Part shown: positions 1 through 11,322 of the stretch, piece after piece
How the letters are laid out: every line of letters starts with the position of its first letter
How positions within the stretch are numbered: the stretch's first letter is position 1
From: Rhynchopus euleeides
Lineage: Eukaryota > Euglenozoa > Diplonemea > Diplonemida > Diplonemidae
Reading direction: 5' to 3'
Assembly (NCBI GenBank): GCA_963210315.1
Contig: OY723298.1
Location: forward strand, 1,302,001-1,366,000
DNA: 64,000 nucleotides
Notes under the pieces: generated by a model
What the model was told of the DNA's origin: nothing
Databases searched by the model: none
What the model saw: the letters and a program-made list of their open reading frames with translations, nothing else
Program-made: the position numbers and the translations under genes

Positions 1-1
1 G

Positions 2-2908
2 CGCTGGATGCAGTCCTGCGAGGAGCAGCAGCAGAACCTCCCCCGCATCACCGGGCTGGCCGACGAGAGCCTCCTGTGGAAGCCCTACCACCTCCTGGGT
101 GGCGCGGAGTGGTACCGCCGCGACTCGGGTGCCCCGACGCAGGCCTGGGCTGGCACTGTCTACCACAACGAGTGGAGCTCTGAGGTTCGGCAGACGCTCC
201 CTCCTCCGCAGCCCCCAGCGAAGGGCGGGATCCTCGCTGATGAGATGGGGCTCGGGAAGACGCTCACCGTGCTGGCGTTGGTCGCGTCGGATGCCCCGAC
301 AGAGGCACCCCTCAGGGCTCTGGACGCGGCGAGCGGGGGGCGGAAAGGAGAAGAAGAAGAAGAAGATGACGATGACGATGATGATGGCGATGAAGAAGAA
401 GATGGAGATCAGGGTGGGAAGAAGAAGCAGAAGAAAAAGAAACCTACGAAGAAGAAGAAGAAGAAGAGTCAGAAGGGGCAGCAGCCGTCCATCCTGTCTG
501 CTCTGGGTGGGAGTCGGCGGGGGCGGAGGCGGCGTGACGCGTTAGATGAGGGTGTGGGTGTGGCGCGGCCTGCTAGCTGTGAGAAGGGGGCGCCTGTGAG
601 GAAGAGGCGCCGCCGGGCTGTGGAGGCACCTGCGCTCAGCCTCGGGGAGGCTGTTCTGGTGGAGGATGACAGTGACATGACTGATATAGAGGCTGCGGCT
701 CCGGCAGCATCTCCGGCACGCGGGAGGCAGGTCATCAACCTCGACAGTGACACGGAAAGCGCCCACGGCGAGATCCGGACAGAAGGCAAGGTGGAACACA
801 GCGGGACACCTGGCATGGCGATTAACGTCGACTCATCATCCCCTTCCTCCGGCAGCAGCGGTGGGGTGGTGCACTGCCCACCACCAGAGGAGGGTTGTGA
901 TGATGATGGTGATGACGACGCGACTGACATCGGGAGCAGCTCGGGGAGCTCAGAGGATGAAGACGCGGAGGTCTCCGAGGAGGAGGGGGAGGAGATGGAG
1001 GAGGACGAGGAGGAGGAGGGTGACCGGGTTTTCATGGGGGCAGCCCCGTCGCAGACGCTGATCGTCGCCCCGGTGTCTCTGCTGACGCATTGGGGGGATG
1101 AGATCAAGAAGCACCTCCATCCGGATGCCAGCAGGGCTCTGATATACTACGGCGCGAAGAGGAAGAGCAGCTCTGCGATGGAGGATCTGAAGAGGTCATC
1201 CATTGTCATCACATCCTACACTCTGGTGTCCAACGAGTGGCTCGCCGCGAAGCAAGCGGAGGCAAGCCGCACCGGGAAGGACAGGGTTGACCCTGTGGGT
1301 TTTGGGAACCGGACTGCCGAGACACCAGGGGGTGACGATCCCTTCTCCCCAAAGGGGCTCTTCTCTGTGGTGTGGGATCGGGTTATCCTCGACGAGGCGC
1401 ACTTCATCCGGGAGCCCACCACGAAGTGGAGCCAGGGCTGCGTCGCCCTCCGTGCGAAGAGGAGGTGGTGCGTCACCGGGACACCCCTGCAGAACCGGCT
1501 GACCGATCTCTGGTCCCTTTTCCGCTTCCTCCGGGTCCCCATCCTCTCCAACCTAAGTGTGTGGGATGCGCTGGTTGCGTCCCCTCTGGAGCGCCAGGCG
1601 GTGGAGGTCGATCTGGACGCCGATGTCTCAGAAGGCGAAGCCGATGACTCCCGCCAAGTCTCGAAGCGTCGCCTGCAGACCGTCCTATCCTCTCTCCTCC
1701 TCCGAAGGGAAAAACGCCTCGTGACACTGGCAGGTCTCCCCCCTCGGGAAGAGGAGCATAGGATTCTCGCTTTCACCCCCGCAGAGAAACCCTTCTACGA
1801 CGCCCTCAGCACCGTCATGAAGCAGCGGTTTAAGCGCCTCCTGCAGACCAACGAGGTGGTGAAGAAGCGTGCGAACATCCTGGAGATGCTCCTGAGGCTC
1901 CGCCAGGCGTGCGACCACCCCTATCTCGTGATCAACGGGATTGCCGGGGCCGGGCAGCGCAGCGCATCCCATATGGATGGCCTCTACCAACACTTTGTGA
2001 AGGAGCTGCAGAGCAACGCAAAGAAGGCGCCAAAAGGAGGATCCGAAGGGAGGGCGATGGGGCTGCAGCTTGCGGAGAAGCTCCTGCAGTGTATGTCGCC
2101 GGGGGCGGGGGGCAAGAACAAGAAGAAGGGGGAGGCGGGCGGCGCCGCCGGCGCAGAGGGTGCGATGTTTAACTTTCTGGAGGGGGAGTCGTGTGGGGTG
2201 TGCAGCTCCGATTTGGATACGGATGACCCGGGGATTCTGCCGTGCACCCACAAGTTCTGCTTCACCTGCATCGACACGGAGGTGACGCTCCGGGGGAAGT
2301 GCCCTGAGTGCGAGGCGCGGTGCCACTCCTCAGACATCCTCCGCCCTCTAGGAAATGGTCCGAAGGTCTTTGACGTCCGCACCGGGTGGCAGTCCTGCGC
2401 CAAGATCCAGCAGCTGCTTCACGACCTGGGTGCTATGCCGGAGGGAGACAAGGCTGTTGTGTTCAGCCAGTTCACAGGCATGCTGGACATCGTGGAGGAG
2501 GCCCTCACTGTGAAGGGCTGGGGCTTCGCCCGCCTGGATGGGAGCATGACGATGGCGAAGCGTGACGCTGCTGTGGAGACGCTGCGGAAGGATGCTGCCT
2601 GCCGTGTCTTCCTGGTGTCCCTCAAGGCGGGTGGGGTCGGCTTGAACCTCTGCGTGGCGAACCACTGCTTTCTCATAGACCCTTGGTGGAACCCTGCCGT
2701 GGAGGCCCAGGCGCTCGACAGGGTTCATCGTGTCGGACAGACGAAACCCGTTAGCTGCGTGCGGTACAGCATCGGGGACACGGTGGAGGAGCGTCTTCTG
2801 GATGTTCAGAAGCGGAAGCTGGCGCTGACCACAACCATCTTCAGCGACTTCGACACATCCTCTAACAAGCTGACTGACAACGACCTGATGGCCTTGTTCG
2901 GAGTTTGA
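2..2908 (+). CDS. SNF2-family helicase with embedded RING finger (Rad5/HLTF-like), 5'-partial
   Basis: The protein is a DNA translocase/ubiquitin ligase of the Rad5/Rad16/HLTF group, nuclear enzymes of chromatin and damage tolerance. Counting from the ATG at 8, motif I DEMGLGKT is at about 78-85, an acidic and lysine-rich insert fills about 110-340, motif Ia (TLIVAPVSLLTHW) follows, DEAH is at about 462 and TGTPLQNR shortly after. A C3HC4 RING (CGVCSSD to CPEC, about 729-770) sits between the helicase lobes. The second lobe shows VFSQF, SLKAGGVGLNL and DRVHRVGQ. A RING inside the helicase is diagnostic of this group. The frame is open to the window edge; the codons before the ATG read Arg-Trp, and RWMQSCEE resembles the conserved xWMxxxE that precedes motif I, so the real start lies outside the window. 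No intron is seen. The stop is at 2906. Confidence 0.93.
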   Translation, partial: RWMQSCEEQQQNLPRITGLADESLLWKPYHLLGGAEWYRRDSGAPTQAWAGTVYHNEWSSEVRQTLPPPQPPAKGGILADEMGLGKTLTVLALVASDAPTEAPLRALDAASGGRKGEEEEEDDDDDDDGDEEEDGDQGGKKKQKKKKPTKKKKKKSQKGQQPSILSALGGSRRGRRRRDALDEGVGVARPASCEKGAPVRKRRRRAVEAPALSLGEAVLVEDDSDMTDIEAAAPAASPARGRQVINLDSDTESAHGEIRTEGKVEHSGTPGMAINVDSSSPSSGSSGGVVHCPPPEEGCDDDGDDDATDIGSSSGSSEDEDAEVSEEEGEEMEEDEEEEGDRVFMGAAPSQTLIVAPVSLLTHWGDEIKKHLHPDASRALIYYGAKRKSSSAMEDLKRSSIVITSYTLVSNEWLAAKQAEASRTGKDRVDPVGFGNRTAETPGGDDPFSPKGLFSVVWDRVILDEAHFIREPTTKWSQGCVALRAKRRWCVTGTPLQNRLTDLWSLFRFLRVPILSNLSVWDALVASPLERQAVEVDLDADVSEGEADDSRQVSKRRLQTVLSSLLLRREKRLVTLAGLPPREEEHRILAFTPAEKPFYDALSTVMKQRFKRLLQTNEVVKKRANILEMLLRLRQACDHPYLVINGIAGAGQRSASHMDGLYQHFVKELQSNAKKAPKGGSEGRAMGLQLAEKLLQCMSPGAGGKNKKKGEAGGAAGAEGAMFNFLEGESCGVCSSDLDTDDPGILPCTHKFCFTCIDTEVTLRGKCPECEARCHSSDILRPLGNGPKVFDVRTGWQSCAKIQQLLHDLGAMPEGDKAVVFSQFTGMLDIVEEALTVKGWGFARLDGSMTMAKRDAAVETLRKDAACRVFLVSLKAGGVGLNLCVANHCFLIDPWWNPAVEAQALDRVHRVGQTKPVSCVRYSIGDTVEERLLDVQKRKLALTTTIFSDFDTSSNKLTDNDLMALFGV

Positions 2909-4311
2909 GCTGTCTGATGGGTGGTGGCAAGCCAAAGGATAGATCAGTGTCTGTTATGAGTCCGGTGTACGGCTTCAGCTGATGGGTGGGCGGGGGGGAT
3001 GTTCGGGTGGGACATCAAAAACAGGGCGAGCGGTGGGCTCCGCACTACTCTAAAAAGATTCACGTGCACGAGTGCGCCGCTGCCGCTGTCTCAGCGCAGT
3101 AGAGTAAAACGAGGGCATTTAGAAACTCCGAATCGAGGGGGTCCGCGACGCTCCTCCGTGGCAACTTGTGTGACCCCCTCAAGAAATACCCTGCCCTCAA
3201 GCCTCAAGCCTCAAGGAGGTCGTTATCAGTCGCCATCAGAGTTCGTTTGGTGTGACCCACACTGAACAAAACAGATTACCGTGTGCGTGTGCAACTCAGC
3301 GGCAGCCATCATGGAGCTTGAGGGGGTCGGGGGAACAAAGGTGCGGGGCAGTGGTGTTCACCATTTGCATGCGCCGCTGGGGGAGAAGGGGGGGGGGGTG
3401 GGGGGGAAGGGGTGATGGGGAGCAGGGTGGTTTTCTTCGTTGGGGTGTGTGTGCGTTTCTTCGACGCAGCCCCCTTCCCCCCTCCCCCTGTGTGCAGCGG
3501 GGAAGAAAAGTGGATGGCAGCCGGGGCCTTCTCGCTTCTCTGTGTCAAACCTAAATCACTTTCATCGGCCGATTTTACGAGGCACGCAGCGCACTTCTCT
3601 GCACCTTCTGAGCAAAACGAAGGACCCCGTTGTTGGATTTTGCTTTCTCAACCCCCCCCCCCTGGTGGTGCCTCAGCGAAATTGGACACAGCTAACCCCA
3701 GCCCATCTCGCATGCATGTGGCAGGCCCGTGTATGCTTATCCTCATCGGAGGACCTAGAATTCGATATCCTCAATGTCAAACAAACATGCCAAGGTCAAA
3801 AATGCCGAACCTGCGAATTGCCCCGCAGTCTCTCATTGAAGCTGGAGGAAGTTTGACGACCGAAGCAGTAGACCAATGCCCACTACACATCCCCGCCCTC
3901 CCCAGGCTTCCCCCCCACCGCACCACTCTTCTTTGACTATCACTCCAGCCCCTGCATAACATAAGGGACAAGCGCCCCACCCCCACCCCCACCCTATTGG
4001 CATCAGTTCACTACCACACACCCCCCTACAGCCCCGAGAGGGAGCAACACCACACACCGGGCGGCGCCTCCGGGTTTTGGTTGGGGGAGGAAAGGGCGTG
4101 TGTGGGGCGTATATATATACATATCCTCCAATTGCCCTTGCCGGTGTATTTAGACTGCCCGCCCCACCCCACCCACCCACCCACCCCCCGACCTCCTCCT
4201 CCTCATCCTCATCACTTTCCTCCACACCCGGCGAGCCACCAGTCGCTGGGGGGGATTCTCGTTGTTGAGCTTGCCGGGTTGGCAGAGGGTAGGTGAGGGG
4301 TCTCTGAGGGA
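2909..4311. other. Intergenic stretch with TATA-like element
   Basis: I see no supported gene here. The stretch holds poly-G/poly-C runs and a TATA-like alternating tract at about 4109-4124. A candidate splice acceptor (GGCAG, ending 4285) lies 26 nt before the next start codon. Confidence 0.6.
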
Positions 4312-5686
4312 ATGAAGCTTGCTGTCAACACTGCGAAGCTCCTCCGGAATGTCCCGCTTCCGGACGAGATTGCTGTGGTGCACGACGCAGCGGTTGTCCT
4401 CGACCTGGGCAGCGGAACCGTGAAGGTTGGGTTCAGCGGCGACGATGCCCCGCGCTACACCGAGCCGTGCATCGAAGGCAACCCGATGAAGGGCGACAAG
4501 AAGTCCAACACGAAAGACCTCAAAGATCGGTACGTCTGCTCCCAGGCATACAAACTCCGCGACAAGCTGGACATCACCTACCCTATCAAAAAGGGCCTCG
4601 TGACTGACTGGGGGGACTCGCTCTCCCTGAAAGACCGGAATGAGGGCCCTCTCGAGAAGATCATCACCCACTGCTACGAAGATCTCCTGAAGACAAACGT
4701 GCAGGACTCCAACCAGCCGCTCCTCCTCAGCGAGACACCCAGCACGGAGCTCACGCCTGCGAAGGAGAACCGTGAGAAGCTGGCAGAGGTCATCTTCGAG
4801 GGTCTTGGCATCCCATCGCTTTATGTCGCACAGAGCCCTGTCCTGTCGCTGTATAGCAGTGGGAGAACCACGGGCACCGTGATGGAGATGGGGTTTGAGA
4901 CATGCCATACAGCGCCTATCTTCGAGGGGTTTCCGCTGTACCACTCGATGCTGCAGTTGGATTTTGGGGGGAATGACCTCACGACGATGGTGTTGGGCAT
5001 GCTGGCGGAGCAGGGCACCCGATTTGACGCATGCCACGAGAGGTTCATCGCGCAGTACGTCAAAGAGACGCTGTGCCAGGCAGCTGAGGATCGCGAGATG
5101 TATGAGCAGTGCGTTGCGGATAAGGAGGACGAGAGGGTTGAGACGCTCCCGGATGGGACGCGCGTGAGGCTGAACTCCAAGCGGTGGAGCGTAGTCGAGT
5201 CCCTCTTCCAGCCCTCGTTGCTCCCAGGCGCGGATGACCAGCAGCGTGGGATTCACACCCTCGCTCTCGACTCGATTCACAAATGCGACTCTGACATCAG
5301 CGCCTCCCTTCTGCAGAACGTTGTGCTGTCTGGGGGCACCTCGATGATCCGGCACCTTCCGGACCGTGTGGAGGCGGAGCTTACAGCACTGGCACCCACA
5401 GAGCGTATCAAGGTGCACGCATCCACAGAGCGATCGCATGCGACGTGGATCGGAGGGTCCATCCTGGCCTCGCTTCCCACCTTCCAGGACCTGTGGGTCA
5501 CCAAGGCTGATTATGAGGAGTATGGGCAGTCCCATCCGGTATGCTGCTGGGGCACGTGTGTGTGTGTGTGTTTCGTTGCAGGTTAGTCCCTCCCTCCCCT
5601 CCCTTCCCCCCTCTCCCTCGCGCCCTCCCCATGCACATCACACACAGGGCGCCAAGGCACAGATCATCCATAGGAACTGCTTCTAG
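4312..5686 (+). CDS. Divergent actin-related / actin-like protein, two exons
   Basis: Exons are 4312-5538 and 5648-5686, and the 109 nt intron (GTATGC...CACACAG) is in phase 0. The spliced protein is 421 residues and ends IIHRNCF, matching the actin ending IVHRKCF, which fixes the short last exon. The phosphate-1 loop DLGSGTVKVGFSGDDAPRY is at 31-49. Other actin signatures include YPIKKGLVTDW, LYSSGRTTG, VVLSGGTSM and WIGGSILASL. The phosphate-2 loop is unusual: actin has VMDSGDGVTH, here it is VMEMGFETCH (about 190-199), so the Asp that positions the attacking water is Glu and the second Asp is Phe. An N-terminal extension of about 25 residues precedes the actin core. It is an actin-superfamily member, not conventional actin; I cannot assign a numbered ARP class. 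Confidence 0.88.
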
Positions 5687-6308
5687 AGGAGCCGCGGGGA
5701 TTGACACAAGCTGTGTCACGGGAACATCCACTCGGATCGCCCCGCACCCAAGGCAGTAGGCTTGCCTGGAGTGGGCTGTGCGGTCCGCCGGCAGTGATGT
5801 TCGGGGGGTATCGAACCTTCCTTGTCCACACACACACTCACACATCCTGCCGCCGTCACCACCTTGCTATCGCGGGTGTGCGGAACAGTTGAGGATTTTG
5901 TGTTTTGGTTGGGAGGGGGGGGGGGCAAGGAGGGGTGGTGTGTGAGAGAGCCGCCCACTAACGCGGCTTGTCGTTTCTTCCCCCCCTTCCCCCATTCCTT
6001 TTTTTGCCTCGTCGTTTTGTCTTGTCTCTTGCTCTCTCTCCCCCCCCCCCCTGACTCCCCCCCCTGCTATTGCAGGGTTTGCGGGAGAGGGGGTGGGGCT
6101 GAGGCAGAGGGTTTCACCATTCTTTCAGTTACACTGCATTTAACAGTTTGGAGGGGTGGCGTGACGTTAACGGCGCTGCCCCCCCCCCCCCCCTCCCCCC
6201 TCCCCCTCGCCTGCCCACCCTCCTCAGCCGCCGTCTCAGATGTTCTCTTTGGAAGAAAAGGGAACGCGTTGAAGTCTCCTCTCAAGACGGCTGACGAAGG
6301 GCTGTCAG
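5687..6308. other. Intergenic, pyrimidine-rich
   Basis: No gene seen. Long C runs (about 6041-6065 and 6180-6210) precede a candidate CAG acceptor ending 6239, 69 nt before the next start codon. Confidence 0.6.
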
Positions 6309-8148
6309 ATGGGGTGTGGAGGTTCGTCGAAACCGAAAGAAACACAGTGCGGAATCAAAAAAAACGATACCTCAGGTGATGGGCATCCCCCTTCTCCGGC
6401 TCCCCCACCCCATCTCTCTCTCTCTCTCTCAAATTGCTCTAAAACACCCTGCCGCACACTCGCGTCAACCAAAGTAGAATGCCACACACTGTCCCACACC
6501 ACTGCACACTGTCCCACACCACTGCACCCACAACAGGCACACCCCCACAACCACCCCATCCCCACCGCGGGGGTTATGGGTGGTGTGCACCGGTGAGAGG
6601 TCCGACACACACCCAGCTGCCTATCTGTCCACCCGCTCACCCACCCTCTCCTCCCTTCCCCGCCCAGCGATGTCGTCCGTTGGCCCCAGGAGCGTGCTGC
6701 GGGATGACATTGGCGGGGGCGGGTTCAGCACAGGGCGGGGCGGGGTTGCGCGCATGGTGGAGGAGATGGGCGTCCTGTTTGGCTACATGGAGGCGGCGTG
6801 GATGGCGGAGCGGGAGCAGCAGCAGCAGCAGGGCAAGGCCAGGGGCGGTGGTGACCCCCCCTCCTTCGCAACCCCCGCATCGTCTGGGTTCCTGCCGGGG
6901 GGGGGGCCCTCCCTACCGCTGGACGGCAACGGCATCAACTTCGAGGTGGTGCTGGCGGAGGTCCGGGCCGCCGTTGCCGAGAGGCTGTCACAGCCCAGCC
7001 GCGATTCGGAGCAGGACGACCCCCACCGCCGGCACCGACACCACCACCAACACACCCAACACCAACACTCTCACTCCCACCCCAGGCAGAGCGGCCACCC
7101 CAACACGCTTGCCCCTGAGGGTTCGCAAAGGGGGCAGAGCCCACCCGAAGGGTGGCGCGGTGGTGCTGATGGAGGGAACACCGGCTGGCGTGCGGGCGGC
7201 GCCCCTCTTCCACCACACCACTCCCCAGTCTCTCCGGAGCAGCAGCAGCAGCAGCAACGCCACACCGCTGCTGCTGCCACAGCAGCCTCCTCATCCTCCT
7301 CTTCTGCCTCCTCCATCCTGCAGCAGCATCACCACGACCTCCCCCGGATACGCTTCCCCAGCCGCGAGGAGCGCAGTGCCTCCCGCGGGCGGAGCTCTTC
7401 AGGCAGCGGCGGTGCCCCCACACCCCCCACTGTGCCCTACGAAGGGGGTGGTGGCGGCGGCTTGCCCCACCCCCAAACCCCCGTGGACCCATACGCCCTC
7501 TACGAAGCCTACGACAAGGAGGACAGGGAGGGGAGCAGGGAAAGCCGTGGGTATTCCGCAGGGGCCTCCGCCAGCCCAGGCCTGCAAGACGACGGCGGTG
7601 GGTTCAGCGAGGAGAGCGAGGAGGAGGGCTGTGGGGGCGACTGGGGTGGGTCCCGCCTGGGCGGGACTGTCCGGCAGGCCGCCGGTGGAGGAGGAGGAGG
7701 AGGGGGAGAACGCAGCTTCGGGCATGACGACGGCTTCAGTGGGGGGACGGGGAGGGGGCTCCCTTCGCGTGGAGGAGGAGGAGGAGGTGGTGGTGGGATG
7801 CCACAGAGAAGGGATGCGGGAGCAGGGCATGTGGATGCAGTGCCCAGCCAGGTCCGATCCCGCCCGATTGAGACGGTTTATAGTGGAGGAGTGGGGCGGA
7901 GTGGTGGTGGTGGTGGTGGTGCCCAGCAGCGCAGCCTTCTGTTCTGCACGGGGGGGCATGCGCTGCAGCGTTTGCGTGTCGGGAAGGCGGTGGGCAGCTC
8001 CGGGTTTGCGTCGCACCGCTGCAACCGGTGCCATGCGGCTGGGCTGACGGAGTGGATTTTCCGATGCGTCACATGTGACTACGACTGCTGCCCCAGGTGT
8101 GCCGGGCGCAGCCCGCTCGCACAGCATCCGGCTTATGAGGACCTCTGA
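6309..8148 (+). CDS. Acylation-signal protein with low-complexity middle and C-terminal zinc finger, two exons
   Basis: Exon 1 (6309-6375) encodes MGCGGSSKPKE and ends in phase 1. A 292 nt intron (GTGATG...CGCCCAG) leads to exon 2 (6668-8148), which joins in frame as Ala then MSSVGPRS. The spliced protein is 515 residues. Gly2-Cys3 followed by small residues and lysine is a textbook N-myristoylation/palmitoylation signal, so I infer membrane anchoring. The middle is rich in Gln, His, Ser and Gly homopolymers. The last 70 residues hold a conserved-looking zinc module with three CxxC pairs (CNRC, CVTC, CPRC) plus histidines, like ZZ or DC1 fingers. If exon 1 is wrong, translation could start at the ATG at 6670. 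Function is unknown. Confidence 0.72.
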
Positions 8149-9546
8149 TGCGGATCCCCTTTTCCCGACAAGGTGTCGGGCGGCCTCCACCGCCCCCCCC
8201 CCCCCCCCCCCTGCGTGTGATTTTAATGTGTGATTGCCGTGACGTTGTGCCCAAGAGAGAGAGGTTGCCACACCCCGCGAAGGGAGATCATCCTTGTGCG
8301 TCCTCTCCACTTTCTATTTCACTGCCCCCTCCATGCCCCGCAGCCACTCTGCTTGCCGGGCTTCATCGGGACGGGGGGGGTGCCTGCAATTGAAGAAGGA
8401 AAAGGGATGCAACTCTCTTGTCTTGCCCCTCTCTCTGCGTGTGTATGTGTTGCTCCCCCCGCCCCGCCCCGCCCCACCCAAACGCGCAATGCTGGGTGGG
8501 GTGGGGGGGGAGGCAGGCAGGCTGAAAGGTTTGACAGTGTTCTGCCCAGAGAATAAAGACCTGTTAATCTTGTGCCGGCAAAAAAAGTGTGGGGTATCCC
8601 CACCCCCCACCCCGCCGTTTTGTTGCTGTGTATCTGTGCCCACACAAACTATGTATGCTGTTGTGACGTGCCTCTCCTATAGACTTCGAGATGTTGTTTT
8701 TCTCACTTTTCGCTTTTCACCTTCGGTTCTCCCCCGTCCCCCCAGTCGAAAAAATAGTTTAGTGAAAAAGTGGGAAAGTTGTGCTGAAGATCCAGCTGCA
8801 GCCGCCCCCCCCCCCCCCCAAGTAGAACCTGCTGCGCTAGCCCTCACTCCCCTCCCCCCACAATGCAGTTTGCGGACTGAATAGACGAAACCTGACTGAG
8901 GAGATGCCTGTCCCCGTGTGGAGGGCACCGGAGAAGGGTGGTGGTTCCCTCACAGCCACCACACCACCCCTCCCATCCCATCCCTGTTGCGACTGCCATC
9001 CCGTTGCTGTGATTCCTACTGCATGCTTGGTGCTTGGTTCGTGTCGGGTCGAGTAGCTTCACCGCCAGCCCCCCAGAGGGACGAGTCCTCAGCGGATGTG
9101 TCCAGGCCTATGGCGAACCTGCCCCGCCGAGTAGCTGCTTCAGCAGCTCCACCACGTGGATCGTTAACCATCAGGTCACTTTGGGCATCTCCTCACCGCT
9201 GAGGTGCCGCACGATGTTCTAAAGGAGGCTTCTGGCCCCCTTTTTACCCTCTTTACGCCATGCCCTCACAGGGATGGTGCGTCAGGAGCTCTGTTGACTC
9301 CGCACAACACTCACACACACACACGCGCGCGCGCGTCTCTTTGTGCGATTGGGGGGGGTCGGCCTTCGCCGTGCCAACCCGTGTCTGTGTACCCCCGCAT
9401 AACATAGAGTTAACCTGCGAACCACAAGGGAGAGTCCGTGTGCGTTATTGCGTATTATCCCCTGTTTACTTGTGGATCCCCCCCCTCCCCCTTCCCCGCT
9501 GCACCACATCTCAGCTGTCATCCGCGCGGCGGTTTGACACCTCCCG
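8149..9546. other. Intergenic, low complexity
   Basis: No gene seen. Poly-C/poly-G runs and a (CA)(CG) microsatellite at about 9310-9335 are present. A pyrimidine tract ending in CTCAG (AG at 9513-9514) lies 33 nt before the ubiquilin start and is a candidate trans-splice acceptor. Confidence 0.6.
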
Positions 9547-10730
9547 ATGCCCGACAATGGGAGCGATAGCGACGAGGGGGAGTTTGTCATGATTGTCGTG
9601 AAGAACGCATCGACACATGAAGACATCGAAGCTGTCATCGACCTCTCAAGCGATGTTCGCAACATGAAGGAGTCCATCGGGGAGCAGCACGGGATCGAAT
9701 GGGACCGGATACGAGCCATATTCAAGGGGAAGGTGTTGGACGACACCGAAATGGTGGCGGATGCAGGCATCAAGGAGGGCTATGCCGTGCATATTGTGGT
9801 GAAGGCGCCGGAGGCTCGCCCTGCAGCGCCACAGCCTGTGGTGGCACCCACAGATGACGAGGATGTGTCCCTCCCGATGATGGGCAGCATGCGCGCCTCG
9901 ACGCTGCGCAGCCTGGCAAACAACCCGATGATGGACATGCTGGCGAACAACCCAGACATGTCTCGCGAGCTCCTCCTCAGCATGCGCCCTGCCCTGCGTG
10001 AGGAGATGGACAGGAACCCGCAGCTTGCCGCGGCACTCAACGACCCCAGTATGATGCGGCGCATGGTGGATATGATGCGCAACCCAGGTTCGCTCGCAGA
10101 TCTGTCCCGCAGCATGGACCATCAGATCACCCAGATTCAGAATATCCCGGGCGGGTCGGCGCATTTGGAGCGGCTGACGCATCTGTTGTCGAATGACATG
10201 AACACGCCGGAGGCGCCGTCGTCATACACAGGGCCCTCGTCGGTGCCCTCGACAGGGCCCCTGCCGAACCCGTGGGCAGCGCAGAACCAGAGGATGGGGG
10301 GGAATGCGCAGCAGCAGCAGCAGCAGATGCCGGCGGCGGCGGCGGCCCCGCAGCGTGACTTCTCCCAAGAGGTGTGTGAAGAGGGGGTTGGGGGGGTGTT
10401 GGCATGGGAGAAGGGGAAAACTCATCGCCCGCAAAACAACGAAACCCCCTCCCTGATTCTCATTGCGCTTCCGCTCAGCGAGATCGGAGGGGGGGTTGGT
10501 GGGGGTGGGGGTGGTTGCGGGGGGTGTGTGTTTTGGGAGTAAGGGGGGTAGGGAATAGTATCCCGCCGCGTGTTCTGATGCCTCCCACACACAAACCCTC
10601 CCCCTCCCCTCCGGCACAGCTGCAACACATGCAGGACATGGGGTTCACGGACCGGCAGGCGAACCTCACCGCACTGCGGGCTGCAAACGGTAACGTCGAG
10701 GGTGCGATTAACATGCTCCTCAACCGGTAG
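9547..10730 (+). CDS. Ubiquilin (Dsk2-like UBL-STI1-UBA shuttle protein), two exons
   Basis: Ubiquilins carry ubiquitylated clients to the proteasome: the UBL domain binds the proteasome and the UBA domain binds ubiquitin. Exons are 9547-10371 and 10620-10730, with a phase-0 intron of 248 nt (GTGTGT...GGCACAG); the protein is 311 residues. The UBL spans about 13-88 (IFKGKVLDDTEMVADAGI). An STI1-like region at about 110-200 is Met/Asn/Pro-rich (NNPMMDMLANNPDM, NPGSLADL). A Gln/Ala-rich linker follows. Exon 2 encodes only the UBA domain (MQDMGFTDRQANLTAL...GNVEGAINMLL). It is shorter than animal ubiquilins, as in yeast Dsk2. Unspliced reading would end in junk and lose the UBA, which supports the intron. 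Confidence 0.93.
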
Positions 10731-11322
10731 GGGGGTAGGGTGGTGGTGTTGTGGTGTGCAGCTGCAGGCTGTTGGTCTATCGGCTCCGCCTGTGGCCTGG
10801 GGAAGAGTGCTGTGAGGTGGGGGTAGGGGGTGAGGGTGGTGGGGGCGTGGAAAACAAACAAGGCAATTTCGTCCAACCGTCGTTCGTCCCACGCATAATA
10901 GCCGGCGTGTGCGGCACGCACACACACGCGCTAAGCTTTGTTGTTTTCTGCCTCCGGGTTGCACTGCGAACTGTGATGCTAACTCCCTCAACTGTAGCGA
11001 AGGGAGAGTCTTCAACACACTCACACTCACACCCCCCTGTGCAAAATGTCTTGCCCGCATGGTGGCTGTGTGCATGCACGTGTCTGTGTCGCCAGGTTGC
11101 CACGGCTTGTCGTCGCACCTCACTCGTCTGGTCGGGCTGCACCCTCCCCCTCCCACAGCCCCCCCCCCCCCCCCACTCCCCCCATTGTACTTTGGCATTT
11201 TTTCCCCACCCACTTTTGGGGGTGGAAAACCTCGTTCTCCGTTGTCCCACCCACCCACCCCACCCCTTGCCCTAACTTTTGCAGTCTCCAGGACACACCC
11301 CACCCCCCAGCAAGACATAATA
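10731..11322. other. Intergenic and 5' leader of the next gene
   Basis: No separate gene seen. The frame of the downstream gene is open here but low in complexity and unlike protein. A pyrimidine tract ending TTTTGCAG (AG at 11283-11284) sits 39 nt before the ATG at 11323. Confidence 0.6.

Noticed and set aside
4150..5535. 461-codon minus-strand frame
   Set aside because: Antisense shadow of the actin-like gene.
6479..8047. 522-codon + frame overlapping the zinc-finger protein
   Set aside because: Same DNA in another frame; Pro/Arg/Ser homopolymers only, and it lacks the zinc-finger signature of the chosen frame.
8190..8215. Long poly-C and poly-G runs as regulatory quadruplexes
   Set aside because: They occur throughout all intergenic regions without consistent position relative to genes; treated as background.
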